Below are positions 55,814-64,000 of a DNA stretch of 64,000 nucleotides, one piece after another. Position numbers and translations under genes: made by a program. The notes below the pieces were generated by a model that saw nothing but the letters and a program-made list of their open reading frames with translations, had not been told where the DNA came from and searched no databases. This stretch comes from Nonomuraea helvata (GTDB lineage: Bacteria > Actinomycetota > Actinomycetes > Streptosporangiales > Streptosporangiaceae): positions 1 through 64,000 of the forward strand of contig NZ_BAAAXV010000002.1 in the NCBI RefSeq assembly GCF_039535785.1. Reading direction: 5' to 3'. Position 1 is the first letter of the stretch, and every line of letters starts with the position of its first letter.

Positions 55814-56832
55814 GTCTGGAGTGTTCGCGGGTCCGCCGTGCCGTCCGACCTGTTCAACAGGGCCATGCCCAGGGCGGTGGCAGTGTGGAGTGCGGTGTTG
55901 CGGTAGCGGGTGGTATGGATGAGCCCCGCCTGGCGCAGAACGGTGGCGTGCTGGCTGGCGCCTGGAGGTGTGGTGCCACTGAACGCGGCCAGTTCTGTGG
56001 TGGTGCAGCCGGGGCGTTCGGCGATGGCGACCAGTACGGCGGCGCGTGTGTTGCCGAGCAGCGCGGCCAGAGCGCCCATGGAGCCCAGGACTTCCTGCTC
56101 GGGAACAAGGGCGGTCAACCGGTTGAGAGACTGATGGTCGGGCAACGGATAGCTGACCTGTGGTTCGTTCTCGTCGTCCTCGACGATGGAGCGCGATGCG
56201 AAGGCCGACGGCACTAGCACGATGCCCTGGCCCTGAAGATGCAGATCGTGGTCGAAGCCATTCGCCATCCGCACCTCCAGCACCGGCGGCTTCCAGCGCA
56301 TCCAGCGCGGGTTGGCCAAGGTGAGCAGCCGCTCGACGCCTCCGGTGAGCAGATGCTGCATCCGAACAGCGCGGTCGGCGACGAACCAGTCGGTCAGCCT
56401 CTGCCAATAGGGGCTCAACAGCTGGTCGTACAGCTGCTCGAGCACGTTGTACAGGTGCCCTCGCAGCCGTTCGTCATCGCCGAGGCTGCGGGCCCATGCC
56501 GGAACGGCTTGCCGCTCCGCCAGCATGGCGAGTTCACTGTTCACCACGTCGGATGGGGTCGCTCTGACGTGCTCGATCAGTTCTTGGAGGGTGCCCGCCT
56601 TTCCCGGGCCGAGAAAGGTCGGTGCCCACCCGACCGCAGGAACGAGGGACAACACCATGTGCGCGTGCTGCGGCAGTCGAGGCAGCACCCGTCGGCGCCA
56701 GCCGTCCAACCATGCCGCTTCACGGTCTTGCAACATCCGTATCGCCAGCTGCAGCTCCGCCAAGGGCATGGGCGCCTCGGCCACACGGGTACGAGCAAGA
56801 TCCTGACTGGTGAAGTGAATGCGGTAAACCAT
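55810..56832 (-). CDS. DUF5937/ArsR winged-helix regulator, copy A
   Basis: A 340-residue protein. The N-terminal about 230 residues (YRIHFTSQDLARTRVAEAPM, LYDQLLSPYWQRLTDWF, LEVRMANGFDHDLHLQGQGI) match the DUF5937-type sensor region found ahead of ArsR-like HTHs. The C-terminal 75 residues are a winged helix (LGNTRAAVLVAIAERPGCTT, PGASQHATVLRQAGLIHTTR). It is divergent from a paralogue at 57027 and coupled to the DUF4440 gene. Ligand and targets are unknown. Confidence 0.82.
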   Translation of the reverse strand: MVYRIHFTSQDLARTRVAEAPMPLAELQLAIRMLQDREAAWLDGWRRRVLPRLPQHAHMVLSLVPAVGWAPTFLGPGKAGTLQELIEHVRATPSDVVNSELAMLAERQAVPAWARSLGDDERLRGHLYNVLEQLYDQLLSPYWQRLTDWFVADRAVRMQHLLTGGVERLLTLANPRWMRWKPPVLEVRMANGFDHDLHLQGQGIVLVPSAFASRSIVEDDENEPQVSYPLPDHQSLNRLTALVPEQEVLGSMGALAALLGNTRAAVLVAIAERPGCTTTELAAFSGTTPPGASQHATVLRQAGLIHTTRYRNTALHTATALGMALLNRSDGTADPRTLQT

Positions 56833-57026
56833 CTACGCCCCGTAATTGGCATCCCTTGAGCTGATTCTTCCCGGACGTCGTTGTTCAAGCCAGCCTGAAT
56901 CATCTGGAGATTCCGTCACCGACATCGCAGCCTGGACCTCGGTCCGGGGTTGCGGTTCTGAATCCATCGGGCCGGAAAAGCGCTTCTTGAACCCGCCGGA
57001 TCTCCCCCCAGGAAGGAGCGGCCAGC

Positions 57027-58022
57027 GTGCTGCGCATCCACTTCACCGGTGCCGACCTGGCGAGGACCCGGATCGCCCGAGAACCTGACGCGATGTGGGA
57101 GCTGATGCTCAGCCTGCACCGGCTGCGCCGCCGCGAGCACAGCGTGGTCTACGGCGAGTGGAAGCGACGGACCCTCCGCTGCGTGCCGTCGCTCATCGGG
57201 CGGCTGACTCCCCTCGCGCCGTCCCGCGGCTACGCCGTCGACTTCCTCACCCCGCGGACGGAGTCGGGCACGCTGGAGGCCGGCATGGAGGATCTGCGCC
57301 GCACGCCACGTCAGCGGCTGCGCGCCGACTTGGAGGAACTGTCCCGCCGGCATCCCGCCGGCCGGCTGCCCCGCTGGACCCACGACCTGGCGGCCGGCGA
57401 TACGCAGGCGGTGGAAGCCGTTGCAACGGCGGCCGGCGCCTACTTCGACGCGTGCCTGTCGCCGTACTGGTCCCAGATCCGGGCAGAGGTCGGCAAGGAT
57501 CGGGCGCGCCGCTTCCACGTGCTGTCGGAGAACGGCTGGGAGGCGGTGTTCGCCGCGTTGCACCCGTCGGCGCGCTGGTCGTACCCGGTGCTGGAGCTGG
57601 CCTATCCGGCCGAGCACGACATCCATCTGGAGGGACGGGGGCTGATCCTGCAGCCGTCCTTCTTCTGCCGCCAAGCCCCCGTCACCTTGCGTGATCCGGA
57701 GCTCCCGCCGGTTCTGGTCTACCCCATCGAGCATGACCCGGCGTGGGCGCACGGTGGGAGCGGCGGTCCGCCGCAGGCCGTGGTAGGCCTGCTCGGCCCC
57801 ACCCGCGCCCGGGTGCTGGAGGCCGTCGCTCTCGGCGTGTGCACGACGTCCGGGGTGGCGAGGCAACTGCGTGTCCCGCCTTCCACGGTCAGCCGCCAGG
57901 TCACGACGCTGCGGGAAGCAGGGCTGGTGACGAGCCAGCGTCATGGTCAGACGGTCCTCCACGCCACCACCCATTTGGGCACCGCCCTCCTCAACGGCCG
58001 GCATCCCAACGTGACCGAGTAG
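57027..58022 (+). CDS. DUF5937/ArsR winged-helix regulator, copy B
   Basis: A 331-residue paralogue of the divergent gene. The same order holds: RIHFTGADLARTRIAREPDA, FDACLSPYWSQIRAEVGKDR, LELAYPAEHDIHLEGRGLIL, then LLGPTRARVLEAVALGVCTT and PPSTVSRQVTTLREAGLVTS. GTG 57027 follows AGGAAGGAG. The pair face away from a shared 194-bp promoter and could cross-regulate. Confidence 0.83.
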   Translation: MLRIHFTGADLARTRIAREPDAMWELMLSLHRLRRREHSVVYGEWKRRTLRCVPSLIGRLTPLAPSRGYAVDFLTPRTESGTLEAGMEDLRRTPRQRLRADLEELSRRHPAGRLPRWTHDLAAGDTQAVEAVATAAGAYFDACLSPYWSQIRAEVGKDRARRFHVLSENGWEAVFAALHPSARWSYPVLELAYPAEHDIHLEGRGLILQPSFFCRQAPVTLRDPELPPVLVYPIEHDPAWAHGGSGGPPQAVVGLLGPTRARVLEAVALGVCTTSGVARQLRVPPSTVSRQVTTLREAGLVTSQRHGQTVLHATTHLGTALLNGRHPNVTE

Positions 58023-58138
58023 GGTGCGTCCCACTCACTGCCTGGCCAGGCTCTTGCGGGAGCCGTCTTCTGTTGATCAAGCAGCAGATCCCCTGCCAAA
58101 CTCGGGGTGCCGAGCCAGCACGCGAGGGGACTTCTGTC

Positions 58139-58954
58139 GTGACACGGGACGAACGGGTGCTTCGGCACTACGCGCTGAGCGACGAGGCCGGGCGACTATG
58201 GGCCACCCCTCGTGGCGAACTCACCCGCCGCCGCACCTGGGACATCTTCGAACGGTTCCTCCCTGAAAGCGGCCAGGTTGCCGACATCGGCGGCGGTCCG
58301 GGCACGCACGCGTCGCATCTGGCCAGGCTCGGCTATGACGTGGTGCTGGTCGATCCGGTGCCCAAGCACATCGAACAAGCGACCGCTGTCGCTGCCGGCT
58401 TCCCGTGCCATCTCGGAGATGCCCGCAGTCTTCCGCTCCCCGACGCGAGTTTTGACGCGGTGCTGCTGATGGGCCCGCTCTATCACCTTGCCGACGCCGC
58501 CGATCGGCAGTCGGCGCTGCGCGAGGCCTTCCGGGTGCTGCGGCCCGGAGGCCGGTTACTGGCCGAGGTCATCAGCCGCTACGCGTGGATCATTGACGCG
58601 ACTGCCCGGGGCCTTCTGGGCGATCAAGATATCTGGGACACGTTCGACCTGAATCTGCGTACGGGGCAGAGCAATATCCCGGACAGGCCCGACGACGTTT
58701 TCTGGGCCTATTTCCACCGGATAGAGGAAGTGGGACCGGAAGTGGAACGGGCCGGATTCATCCACGAACGTCTCCTGGCCGTGGAGGGGTTCGCGGGGCC
58801 GCTGGGCAACCTCGAGGAATTGCTGCGAGAGCCGGAGCAGCTCATGCGGGCGATCCGGCTGACCGAGTCCGAGCCGGCCATGCTGGGCGTCAGCGCTCAC
58901 CTGATGGCAGTGGCAGCCAAACCGGTCATCGGCCTCGGGGCCGCCGCGGAGTGA
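58139..58954 (+). CDS. Class I SAM-dependent methyltransferase
   Basis: A 271-residue methyltransferase. Motif I VADIGGGPGTHASHLARLGY, motif II VVLVDPVPKHIEQA, LPDASFDAVLLMGPLYHLAD and LREAFRVLRPGGRLLAEVIS are intact. GTG 58139 has GAGGGGA upstream; the longer frame to 57743 overlaps copy B and was rejected. It lies about 115 bases after copy B and may be controlled by it. The substrate is a small molecule of unknown identity. Confidence 0.87.
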   Translation: MTRDERVLRHYALSDEAGRLWATPRGELTRRRTWDIFERFLPESGQVADIGGGPGTHASHLARLGYDVVLVDPVPKHIEQATAVAAGFPCHLGDARSLPLPDASFDAVLLMGPLYHLADAADRQSALREAFRVLRPGGRLLAEVISRYAWIIDATARGLLGDQDIWDTFDLNLRTGQSNIPDRPDDVFWAYFHRIEEVGPEVERAGFIHERLLAVEGFAGPLGNLEELLREPEQLMRAIRLTESEPAMLGVSAHLMAVAAKPVIGLGAAAE

Positions 58955-58967
58955 CGGGCGGGGCCGT

Positions 58968-59692
58968 TCACCGGAGTCGCGCGGCGAGCCGGCTCCACTG
59001 GTGCAAAGGCGGATGTTCGGGGGTCGAGGTGAGCACGTGGAGACTGACGTGGTCCGCGCCCGCGTCGAGGTGGTCGCGGACGCGGCGGGCGATGTCGTCG
59101 GTGTCGCCGGTGGCCACCAGCGCCTCGACCAGCCGGTCATCGAGGGACTCGGGGTTGTCGAAGCCCAGGGCCCTCAGCAGCGTGAGCCGGTTGGGCAGCG
59201 CCGCCGCCGCGTGGGCGCGGGCCAGGCCGGCCGAGCGCGAGCGGCACGGGTCCAGGACGACGAGCTGGGTGACGGCCAGCAGCGCCTCCGGTCCGAGCAG
59301 CTTCCTGGCCTGGCGGGTGTGCTCGACCGGCATACCGAGCGGATGGGCGCCCGAGGCTCGTTCGCCGGCGAGGGTGAGCATCTTCGGACCCAGCGCGGCC
59401 AGCAGCCGCGGCGGCGCCTGACGGAACGAGGGCGCCCGAAGGGGGCGGCGTCCACCGCGTCCCGGGCGTAGATGCCGGCGGCGCCGGTGGCGATGACGGT
59501 CCGCCGGGTGGCCGACAGCAGCCAGGCGGCCTGCGCCATGGCTTCGCGGCCGGTCGTCTCGGGGAACCACAGGGCCGGATAGCCGAGGTCTTCGACGGCC
59601 GCGACCGCCTCGCGGACGACGGCGGCGGGGTAGCGGTCCAGCTCGCCCGCCCAGATGCCGACCTGACCGAGGTCGATGGTCCGGCTGCTCAT
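58968..59692 (-). pseudogene. F420-dependent LLM-class oxidoreductase with internal deletion
   Basis: ATG 59692 starts DLGQVGIWAGELDRYPAAVV and LWFPETTGREAMAQAAWLLS, ATGAAGIYARDAV, the N-terminal part of a luciferase-like F420 oxidoreductase. Near 59440 the frame is lost. In another frame RLLAALGPKMLTLAGERASG, AHPLGMPVEHTRQARKLLGP and the normal C-terminus follow. About 60 residues (the segment that normally carries the GRFLLGLGVSH block) are missing at the junction, so it is an out-of-frame deletion. The start overlaps the stop of the NmrA gene. Confidence 0.75.
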
Positions 59693-60618
59693 CGGGCCTG
59701 CCCGGCGGTGTCCTGAGCGGCCAGGAAGTCGATGATCCGGGCCGCGCCGGAGCGGGCCAACCAGGTGCGCAGGTCCATCAGTCCGGGATGCAGCGCGCGG
59801 GTGAAGGAGACGTCGGCCCGCCAGCCGGGCCCGTTGAGCCAGCTGTAGGCGAAGGCGAACTCCTCGCCGGCCTCGGCGATCACCTCGAGCGGGATCCGGA
59901 CGTACGGCAGCTGCCGCCCGACGGCGTCGGAGATGGCGGCGGCGATCTGTACGGGGGTCAGCTCGTCCCCGGCCAGGTCCACCGCGCGGCCGATCCACTC
60001 CTGCGGCCGGGCGAAGGCCAGGGCGGCGAAGTGGCCGACGTCGTCGACGGCCATGATCTGCTGTGGCACGTCGGCGGCGAACGCGGTGGCCACGGCGCCG
60101 TCGTGCAGGTGGTAGGCGCCGGTGTAGTTCTCCATGAAGGAGACCGGCCGCAGGAACGTCGCGGGCAGGCCCAGCCGGGTGATGTGCTGTTCGATCCGCC
60201 ACTTGCTGACCACGTTCTGCGGCAGCTTCTCGGTGTTGTGGCGCCCCGCGCCGGCGACCGAGGCGTAGACCAGGTGCCGCATCTTCGCGGCATGGGCCGC
60301 GTCGGCGACGTTGCACCCCCAGCGGACCTCATCCTCGGCGGAGAAGCCCGCCGGGGTGCCCGGTGAGCCGACGGTGGGCTGGACGCTGAACATGCCGTAG
60401 GCGCCTTCGGCCACGGCGATCAGCGAGGCGACGTCGTCCATCTCGGCCTGCACGAGCTGCGCTCCGGCCCGCGCCAGGGCCCGGGCCCGGGTGGTGCCCG
60501 GATCGCGGGTCACCGCCCGCACCGGCCGGCCGGCTGCGAGCAGCTGCTCGGTCACGGCACGGCCCTGCAGGCCGGTCGCCCCCACAACGACGATGGTCTT
60601 GTCTTCCGTGGTGTTCAC
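59689..60618 (-). CDS. NmrA-like NAD(P)-binding protein
   Basis: A 309-residue atypical SDR. IVVVGATGLQGRAVTEQLLA is the Rossmann loop; FLRPVSFMENYTGAYHLHDG and FAADVPQQIMAVDDVGHFAA are typical NmrA/HSCARG-type features. The catalytic Tyr-Lys pair is not evident, so it may sense NADP redox state or be a weak reductase. GTG 60618 follows TGGAGA. It heads a two-gene operon with the damaged F420 oxidoreductase and is divergent from tetR. Confidence 0.87.
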   Translation of the reverse strand: MNTTEDKTIVVVGATGLQGRAVTEQLLAAGRPVRAVTRDPGTTRARALARAGAQLVQAEMDDVASLIAVAEGAYGMFSVQPTVGSPGTPAGFSAEDEVRWGCNVADAAHAAKMRHLVYASVAGAGRHNTEKLPQNVVSKWRIEQHITRLGLPATFLRPVSFMENYTGAYHLHDGAVATAFAADVPQQIMAVDDVGHFAALAFARPQEWIGRAVDLAGDELTPVQIAAAISDAVGRQLPYVRIPLEVIAEAGEEFAFAYSWLNGPGWRADVSFTRALHPGLMDLRTWLARSGAARIIDFLAAQDTAGQAR

Positions 60619-60663
60619 GCTGCGTCTCCAGAGAGTTGGCATGGAGCAGCCACTCCGACAAAT

Positions 60664-60710
60664 GGGGTGGCCCCCCGGTTACGGTTGAGTACGATATGGA
60701 GGGCCACCCC
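60664..60710. promoter_or_regulatory. Long-spaced inverted repeat in nmrA/tetR promoter
   Basis: GGGGTGGCCC (60664-60673) and GGGCCACCCC (60701-60710) are perfect 10-bp arms 27 bases apart, flanking the likely -10 and -35 regions of both divergent genes. Each arm carries GGTGGCC/GGCCACC half-sites for a TetR protein. Looped or double-dimer binding is possible. Confidence 0.68.
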
Positions 60711-60736
60711 GTTTTCGCAAGCCCGCCGGAGACCGC

Positions 60737-61330
60737 ATGCCGCACGACAGCCGTACGCCGATGCCGCCCGCACGGCCCAGGCGCGCGGACGCCCGCCGCA
60801 ACTACGACCGGATCCTCGCCGCCGCCACCGCAGCCGTCGCCGAGCAGGGGGCGGACGCGTCCCTGGAGGAGATCGCCCGGCGCGCCGGCGTCGGCTCGGC
60901 CACCTTGCACCGGCACTTCCCGTCCCGGCAGAGGCTGCTGGAGGCGGTCTTCCGCGACAAGGTCGAAGCCCTGTGCGCCACCGCCCGCGACCTGGCGATC
61001 GGCCCCGAGCCAGGTCAAGCCCTGGTCACCTGGCTCAGGGCCGTTGCGCGGCACGCCTCGTCCAACCGGGGCCTGGCCGCTTCGCTGATCCAGGGCGCCC
61101 AGGACGGCGACCCCGGCCTGGGCGACACGTGTCACGACCTGATCGTGAACGCCGGGCAGGAACTGCTGGGTCGTGCCTGCCAGGCGGGCGCCGTACGCCC
61201 CGACATCTCGATCGTCGAGCTGCTCAAGCTCGTCAACGCCATCTCCCTGGCCACCGAGCACGAACCCGACGCCGCCGATCAAGCCGACCGGCTGCTCGAC
61301 CTCGCCGTCAACGGCGTGCGCCCCGCATAG
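60737..61330 (+). CDS. TetR family regulator
   Basis: A 197-residue TetR protein. HTH LEEIARRAGVGSATLHRHFP; the C-terminal SBD-like domain has GLAASLIQGAQDGDPGLGDT. It is divergent from the nmrA/F420 operon and should repress it through the GGGGTGGCCC repeat. Confidence 0.9.
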   Translation: MPHDSRTPMPPARPRRADARRNYDRILAAATAAVAEQGADASLEEIARRAGVGSATLHRHFPSRQRLLEAVFRDKVEALCATARDLAIGPEPGQALVTWLRAVARHASSNRGLAASLIQGAQDGDPGLGDTCHDLIVNAGQELLGRACQAGAVRPDISIVELLKLVNAISLATEHEPDAADQADRLLDLAVNGVRPA

Positions 61331-61398
61331 GGGTCACGCACGGCCTGAAGGACAGCGGCCAGTGTGAGGGACGGTGGCCATGCGGGCTTACGTGTCAC

Positions 61399-62499
61399 TC
61401 ACTGGGGAGACGCGGCGATCTGTACGCGGTGACTGTCGTTGTCGGAGAGGAACGACGCCAGCGCCCGCCCCTCCTCGGCCACGGTGGCGCGGTCGTCCCG
61501 GGAGAAGGGGCGCAGCGGGCTGACGCTCACGGTGCCGGCCTCGACGCTCCAGGTCGCGGCGACCCGGCCGTCGACCAGGACGACGCGAGCTCCGGCGACG
61601 GACAGGCCGCGGTGGGCGTCGTCGATGATCCGGCGGCGGTCGTGGTAACCGAGGAGCGCGTTGTCGAACGCCGGCAGGAACCGCACCGGGGCGGGTGTGT
61701 CAGGGTCGGGGCGCGGGGCGTCGGGGAGGTCCAGCAGTTCCCGGCCACGCTCGTCCCGAAAGGTGATCAGCTCCTCGCGTACCGCGGCGACCGCGGCCGG
61801 CAGTCCGGCGAGGCCGCACCAGGCGCGCACGTCGGCCGTGGCGGCAGGGCCGAATGCTGCCAGATAGCGCCGTACCAGCGTTTCACCGACCGGATCGGAG
61901 CCGTCCTGGGACGGGGGGTCGATCTCGCGGCCCAGCCAGGAGGAGAGCAGGACGTTGCGCACTCCCGCCCTGGTGCGCCAGAGCCCGCGCGGAGGCAGCT
62001 GCGCCATTGGGACGAGGGCGGCGATCAGCATCTCCCCCAGCGCCCGCGGTCCCGGCGTCGGCCAGCGCTCGGCAAGCGCCCGCGCAAGCTCGGTCATCGA
62101 GCGCGGCTCGTCATCGGCCATCACCGCCCGGCCCGCTGCGGCGAGCTCGTCGAGATCTGTCCCGGCGAGCTCGCGGCGATAGGTCCCGAGTACGCGCTGG
62201 CGCAGCATGGCGTCATGGCGGGCCCGCCAGGCGAGGGCGTCGTCGGCGGCGAGGAGGTGGACGGTGCGGCGCATGAGGTGGGTGCGCACCACGCCCCGCC
62301 GGATCAGCAGGTCCGAGAGCACCGCCGGGTCGAACGCGCGCAGCCGCGACCAGAGCCCGACGAACGGTTCCTGCGGTTCCTGCGCCTGCAGGCCGCACAG
62401 GTGCGCGACGGCGTCGAGGACCGGCACGTCGGCGCGATCGAGCAGCAGCTGCCGGGCGAGCGTCGCGCGGTTGAGCGCCCGGGTATTGAGAACGGTCAT
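61399..62499 (-). CDS. AlkZ-type winged-helix DNA glycosylase-like protein
   Basis: A 366-residue protein of the HTH_42 superfamily. GLQAQEPQEPF places Gln38 and Gln40 in a QxQ motif, the catalytic pair of AlkZ interstrand-crosslink glycosylases, at nearly the same position. VRTHLMRRTVHLLAADD, RYLAAFGPAATADVRAWCGL and RFLPAFDNALLGYHDRRRII are family blocks. It may unhook DNA crosslinks or remove alkylated bases, often as self-resistance to a genotoxin. No genotoxin biosynthesis genes are visible in the window. Confidence 0.8.
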   Translation of the reverse strand: MTVLNTRALNRATLARQLLLDRADVPVLDAVAHLCGLQAQEPQEPFVGLWSRLRAFDPAVLSDLLIRRGVVRTHLMRRTVHLLAADDALAWRARHDAMLRQRVLGTYRRELAGTDLDELAAAGRAVMADDEPRSMTELARALAERWPTPGPRALGEMLIAALVPMAQLPPRGLWRTRAGVRNVLLSSWLGREIDPPSQDGSDPVGETLVRRYLAAFGPAATADVRAWCGLAGLPAAVAAVREELITFRDERGRELLDLPDAPRPDPDTPAPVRFLPAFDNALLGYHDRRRIIDDAHRGLSVAGARVVLVDGRVAATWSVEAGTVSVSPLRPFSRDDRATVAEEGRALASFLSDNDSHRVQIAASPQ

Positions 62500-62796
62500 C
62501 GGCTCAGGCCCCGGTGCGCTCGCCGATGGGCCTGTGGACGGTGTCGGTCAGGGCGGAGCGTGGGTCGCGAGCGCGGCGCCCAGGTCGCCCCGCTCTGCGT
62601 CGCGGGTTGAGGGAGTGTGGCGGTGGCGGTCACGGCGTTCGGGTCCTTCGGGTTGTCGTCGTCGACTGGCACGCGACAACGGTCGCAGGCGAAGCGGACA
62701 GGGAGTGTCCTATTCGGACCATGCCCAGGGCCTGGGCGGGCCGCGCTGCGGCCCTACCCCCAGCTGGTCTTTTCTGTGTCGCCGAGCCTCGCGGGT
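62500..62796. other. Intergenic region, possible remnant
   Basis: No intact gene. The reverse strand at about 62535-62700 has an open frame with FACDRCRVPVDDDNP, a CxxC knuckle, but no start codon or ribosome site. It may be a remnant or chance. Confidence 0.35.
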
Positions 62797-64000
62797 TCAG
62801 CGTCGCCCGCGGCGGGCGGTGCCGAAGATGGATCTGGTGATCTCCCGGCCGAGAGCGGATGCCGCCGACCGCGCCATCGAGCGGAACTCCTTGGACTCCA
62901 GCACGCTCTCCAGCACGGACTGCTTGGGCTCGGGCTTCCGCTCCCTGGGCCTGTCCGGCTCGCGCGGCGCTTCCGGAGCGGGGGCGGCGGGGGTCTCGGG
63001 GCGCTGCTGGTCGGACAGTTTCGTGGACAGGATCTCGTACGCCGACTCGCGGTCGACCGCCGTGCCGTACTTCTGCTGAAGCGGCGAGGCGCCGATGACG
63101 CTCTGGATCACGTCCGGGCTCGACGGCGCCATGAGCGTCTGAGGGGCGCGCAGGCGGGTCCAGGCCACCGGGGTCGGCGCGCCCGTCTCCGACAGGACCG
63201 TGACGACGGCCTCGCCGGTGCCGAGTTCGGTCAGCAGCCGTTCCAGGTCGTACGCGGACTCGGGGAAGGTCGACACGGTGGCCTTGAGCGCCTTGGCGTC
63301 CTGGGGGGTGAAGGCGCGCAGGGCGTGCTGCACGCGCGCGCCGAGCTGGGCCAGCACGTCGCCCGGCACGTCCTTCGGCGTCTGGGTGACGAAGAACACT
63401 CCCACCCCCTTCGACCGGATCAGCCGCACGGTCTGGGTGATCGACTGCAGGAACGCCTTGGACGCGTCGTCGAACAGCAGGTGCGCCTCGTCGAAGAAGA
63501 ACACGAGCTTCGGCTTGTCGACATCCCCCACCTCGGGCAGCACGTGGAAGAGATCGGCGAGCAGCCACATCAGGAAGGTGGAGAAGAGCTGCGGCCGGTC
63601 CTGCACGGCGGGCAGCTCGAGGATGGAGATCATCCCGTGGCCGTCCGGGGTCACCCGGAGCAGGTCGCGCACGTCGAACTCCGGCTCGCCGAAGAACGCC
63701 TCCGCCCCCTGCGCCTCGAAGTTGGTCAACGTCCGGAGGATGACCCCCGCCGTCGCCGCCGACAGACCGCCGATGCCGCTCAGCGCCTCAGGCGTGGCGG
63801 TCAGATACCGGATGACCGCGATCAGGTCCTTGAGGTCCAGCAGCGGCATTCCGTTCTTGTCGGCGAAGTAGAAGATCAGTCCGAGCGACGACTCCTGCGT
63901 CTCGTTGAGCCCGAGGACCTTGGCGAGCAGGGTCGGCCCGAAGGCCGTCATGGTGGCGCGGATCGGAACCCCGGCCCCCAGGCCGCCCAGGGAGAGGAAC
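62797..64000 (-). CDS. HerA-like/DUF853 ATPase, N-terminus outside window
   Basis: The C-terminal about 400 residues of a HerA-type ATPase of the DUF853 (YjgR) group. The frame is open through base 64000. Visible are FGPTLLAKVLGLNETQESSL, Walker B with KLVFFFDEAHLLFDDA, VRLIRSKGVGVFFVTQTPKD and VLAQLGARVQHALRAFTPQD, an arginine-finger region. A Pro/Glu-rich linker leads to a basic C-terminal helix. The P-loop lies beyond the right edge. Such ATPases are hexameric DNA translocases or helicase-like proteins; the precise role is unknown. Confidence 0.88.
   Translation of the reverse strand, partial: FLSLGGLGAGVPIRATMTAFGPTLLAKVLGLNETQESSLGLIFYFADKNGMPLLDLKDLIAVIRYLTATPEALSGIGGLSAATAGVILRTLTNFEAQGAEAFFGEPEFDVRDLLRVTPDGHGMISILELPAVQDRPQLFSTFLMWLLADLFHVLPEVGDVDKPKLVFFFDEAHLLFDDASKAFLQSITQTVRLIRSKGVGVFFVTQTPKDVPGDVLAQLGARVQHALRAFTPQDAKALKATVSTFPESAYDLERLLTELGTGEAVVTVLSETGAPTPVAWTRLRAPQTLMAPSSPDVIQSVIGASPLQQKYGTAVDRESAYEILSTKLSDQQRPETPAAPAPEAPREPDRPRERKPEPKQSVLESVLESKEFRSMARSAASALGREITRSIFGTARRGRR

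Overview
The window is high-GC DNA with actinomycete habits: frequent GTG/TTG starts, ATGA start/stop overlaps inside operons, AGGAGG-type ribosome sites, and many TetR/MarR/MerR/LacI/PadR regulators facing the genes they probably control. Gene content and sequence style fit a Streptosporangiales actinomycete such as Nonomuraea or a relative. The genus is an inference. No rRNA, tRNA or CRISPR array was seen. Almost everything is accessory: efflux, redox enzymes, secreted enzymes, local regulators and a large amount of gene debris.

Layout. 1-1700: gene stumps, a P-loop kinase-like protein and a frameshifted secreted protein. 1.9-5.2 kb: operon of FMN reductase, MFS pump, MerR regulator and short-chain dehydrogenase behind a 16-bp palindrome. 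5.2-9.8 kb: TetR with double operators, alpha/beta hydrolase, MarR/YceI pair, GDSL esterase, VOC protein. 9.8-11.7 kb: deletion scar, frameshifted methyltransferase and TetR. 11.8-16.8 kb: two small secreted Cys-rich paralogues, a membrane-anchored HTH protein, a pentapeptide protein, and a MarR/MFS pair. 17.1-25.3 kb: Tat-exported beta-helix protein, transposase remnant, beta-propeller protein, and a 1853-residue exported protein combining a PD-(D/E)XK nuclease-like domain, a membrane segment, a VWD domain and nine CxxxC repeats. 25.4-31.8 kb: MFS/ArsR, TetR/FAD monooxygenase, hydantoinase-like enzyme. 31.9-35.1 kb: three-gene ABC exporter and an AhpD-like protein. 35.3-38.6 kb: beta-helix protein, TetR with a C-terminal Zn knuckle, and a second deletion scar. 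38.6-45 kb: PadR/ABC exporter, TetR/FAD monooxygenase, truncated methyltransferase, VOC dioxygenase, DoxX. 45.0-48.7 kb: a MATE efflux gene split by a 2329-bp ISKra4-like element with a perfect 9-bp target duplication. 48.8-55.3 kb: debris, then a LacI-controlled sugar ABC system with a glycosidase. 55.3-64 kb: paired winged-helix paralogues, methyltransferase, damaged F420 oxidoreductase, NmrA protein, TetR, AlkZ-like glycosylase and a HerA-like ATPase running off the right edge.

Two themes stand out. First, the giant exported protein is the best candidate for an undescribed system. Second, the window is full of scars: about a dozen genes are truncated, frameshifted or fused back to back to fragments of neighbours, often with an adjacent regulator or operator left intact. 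This looks like a decaying, high-turnover chromosomal region.
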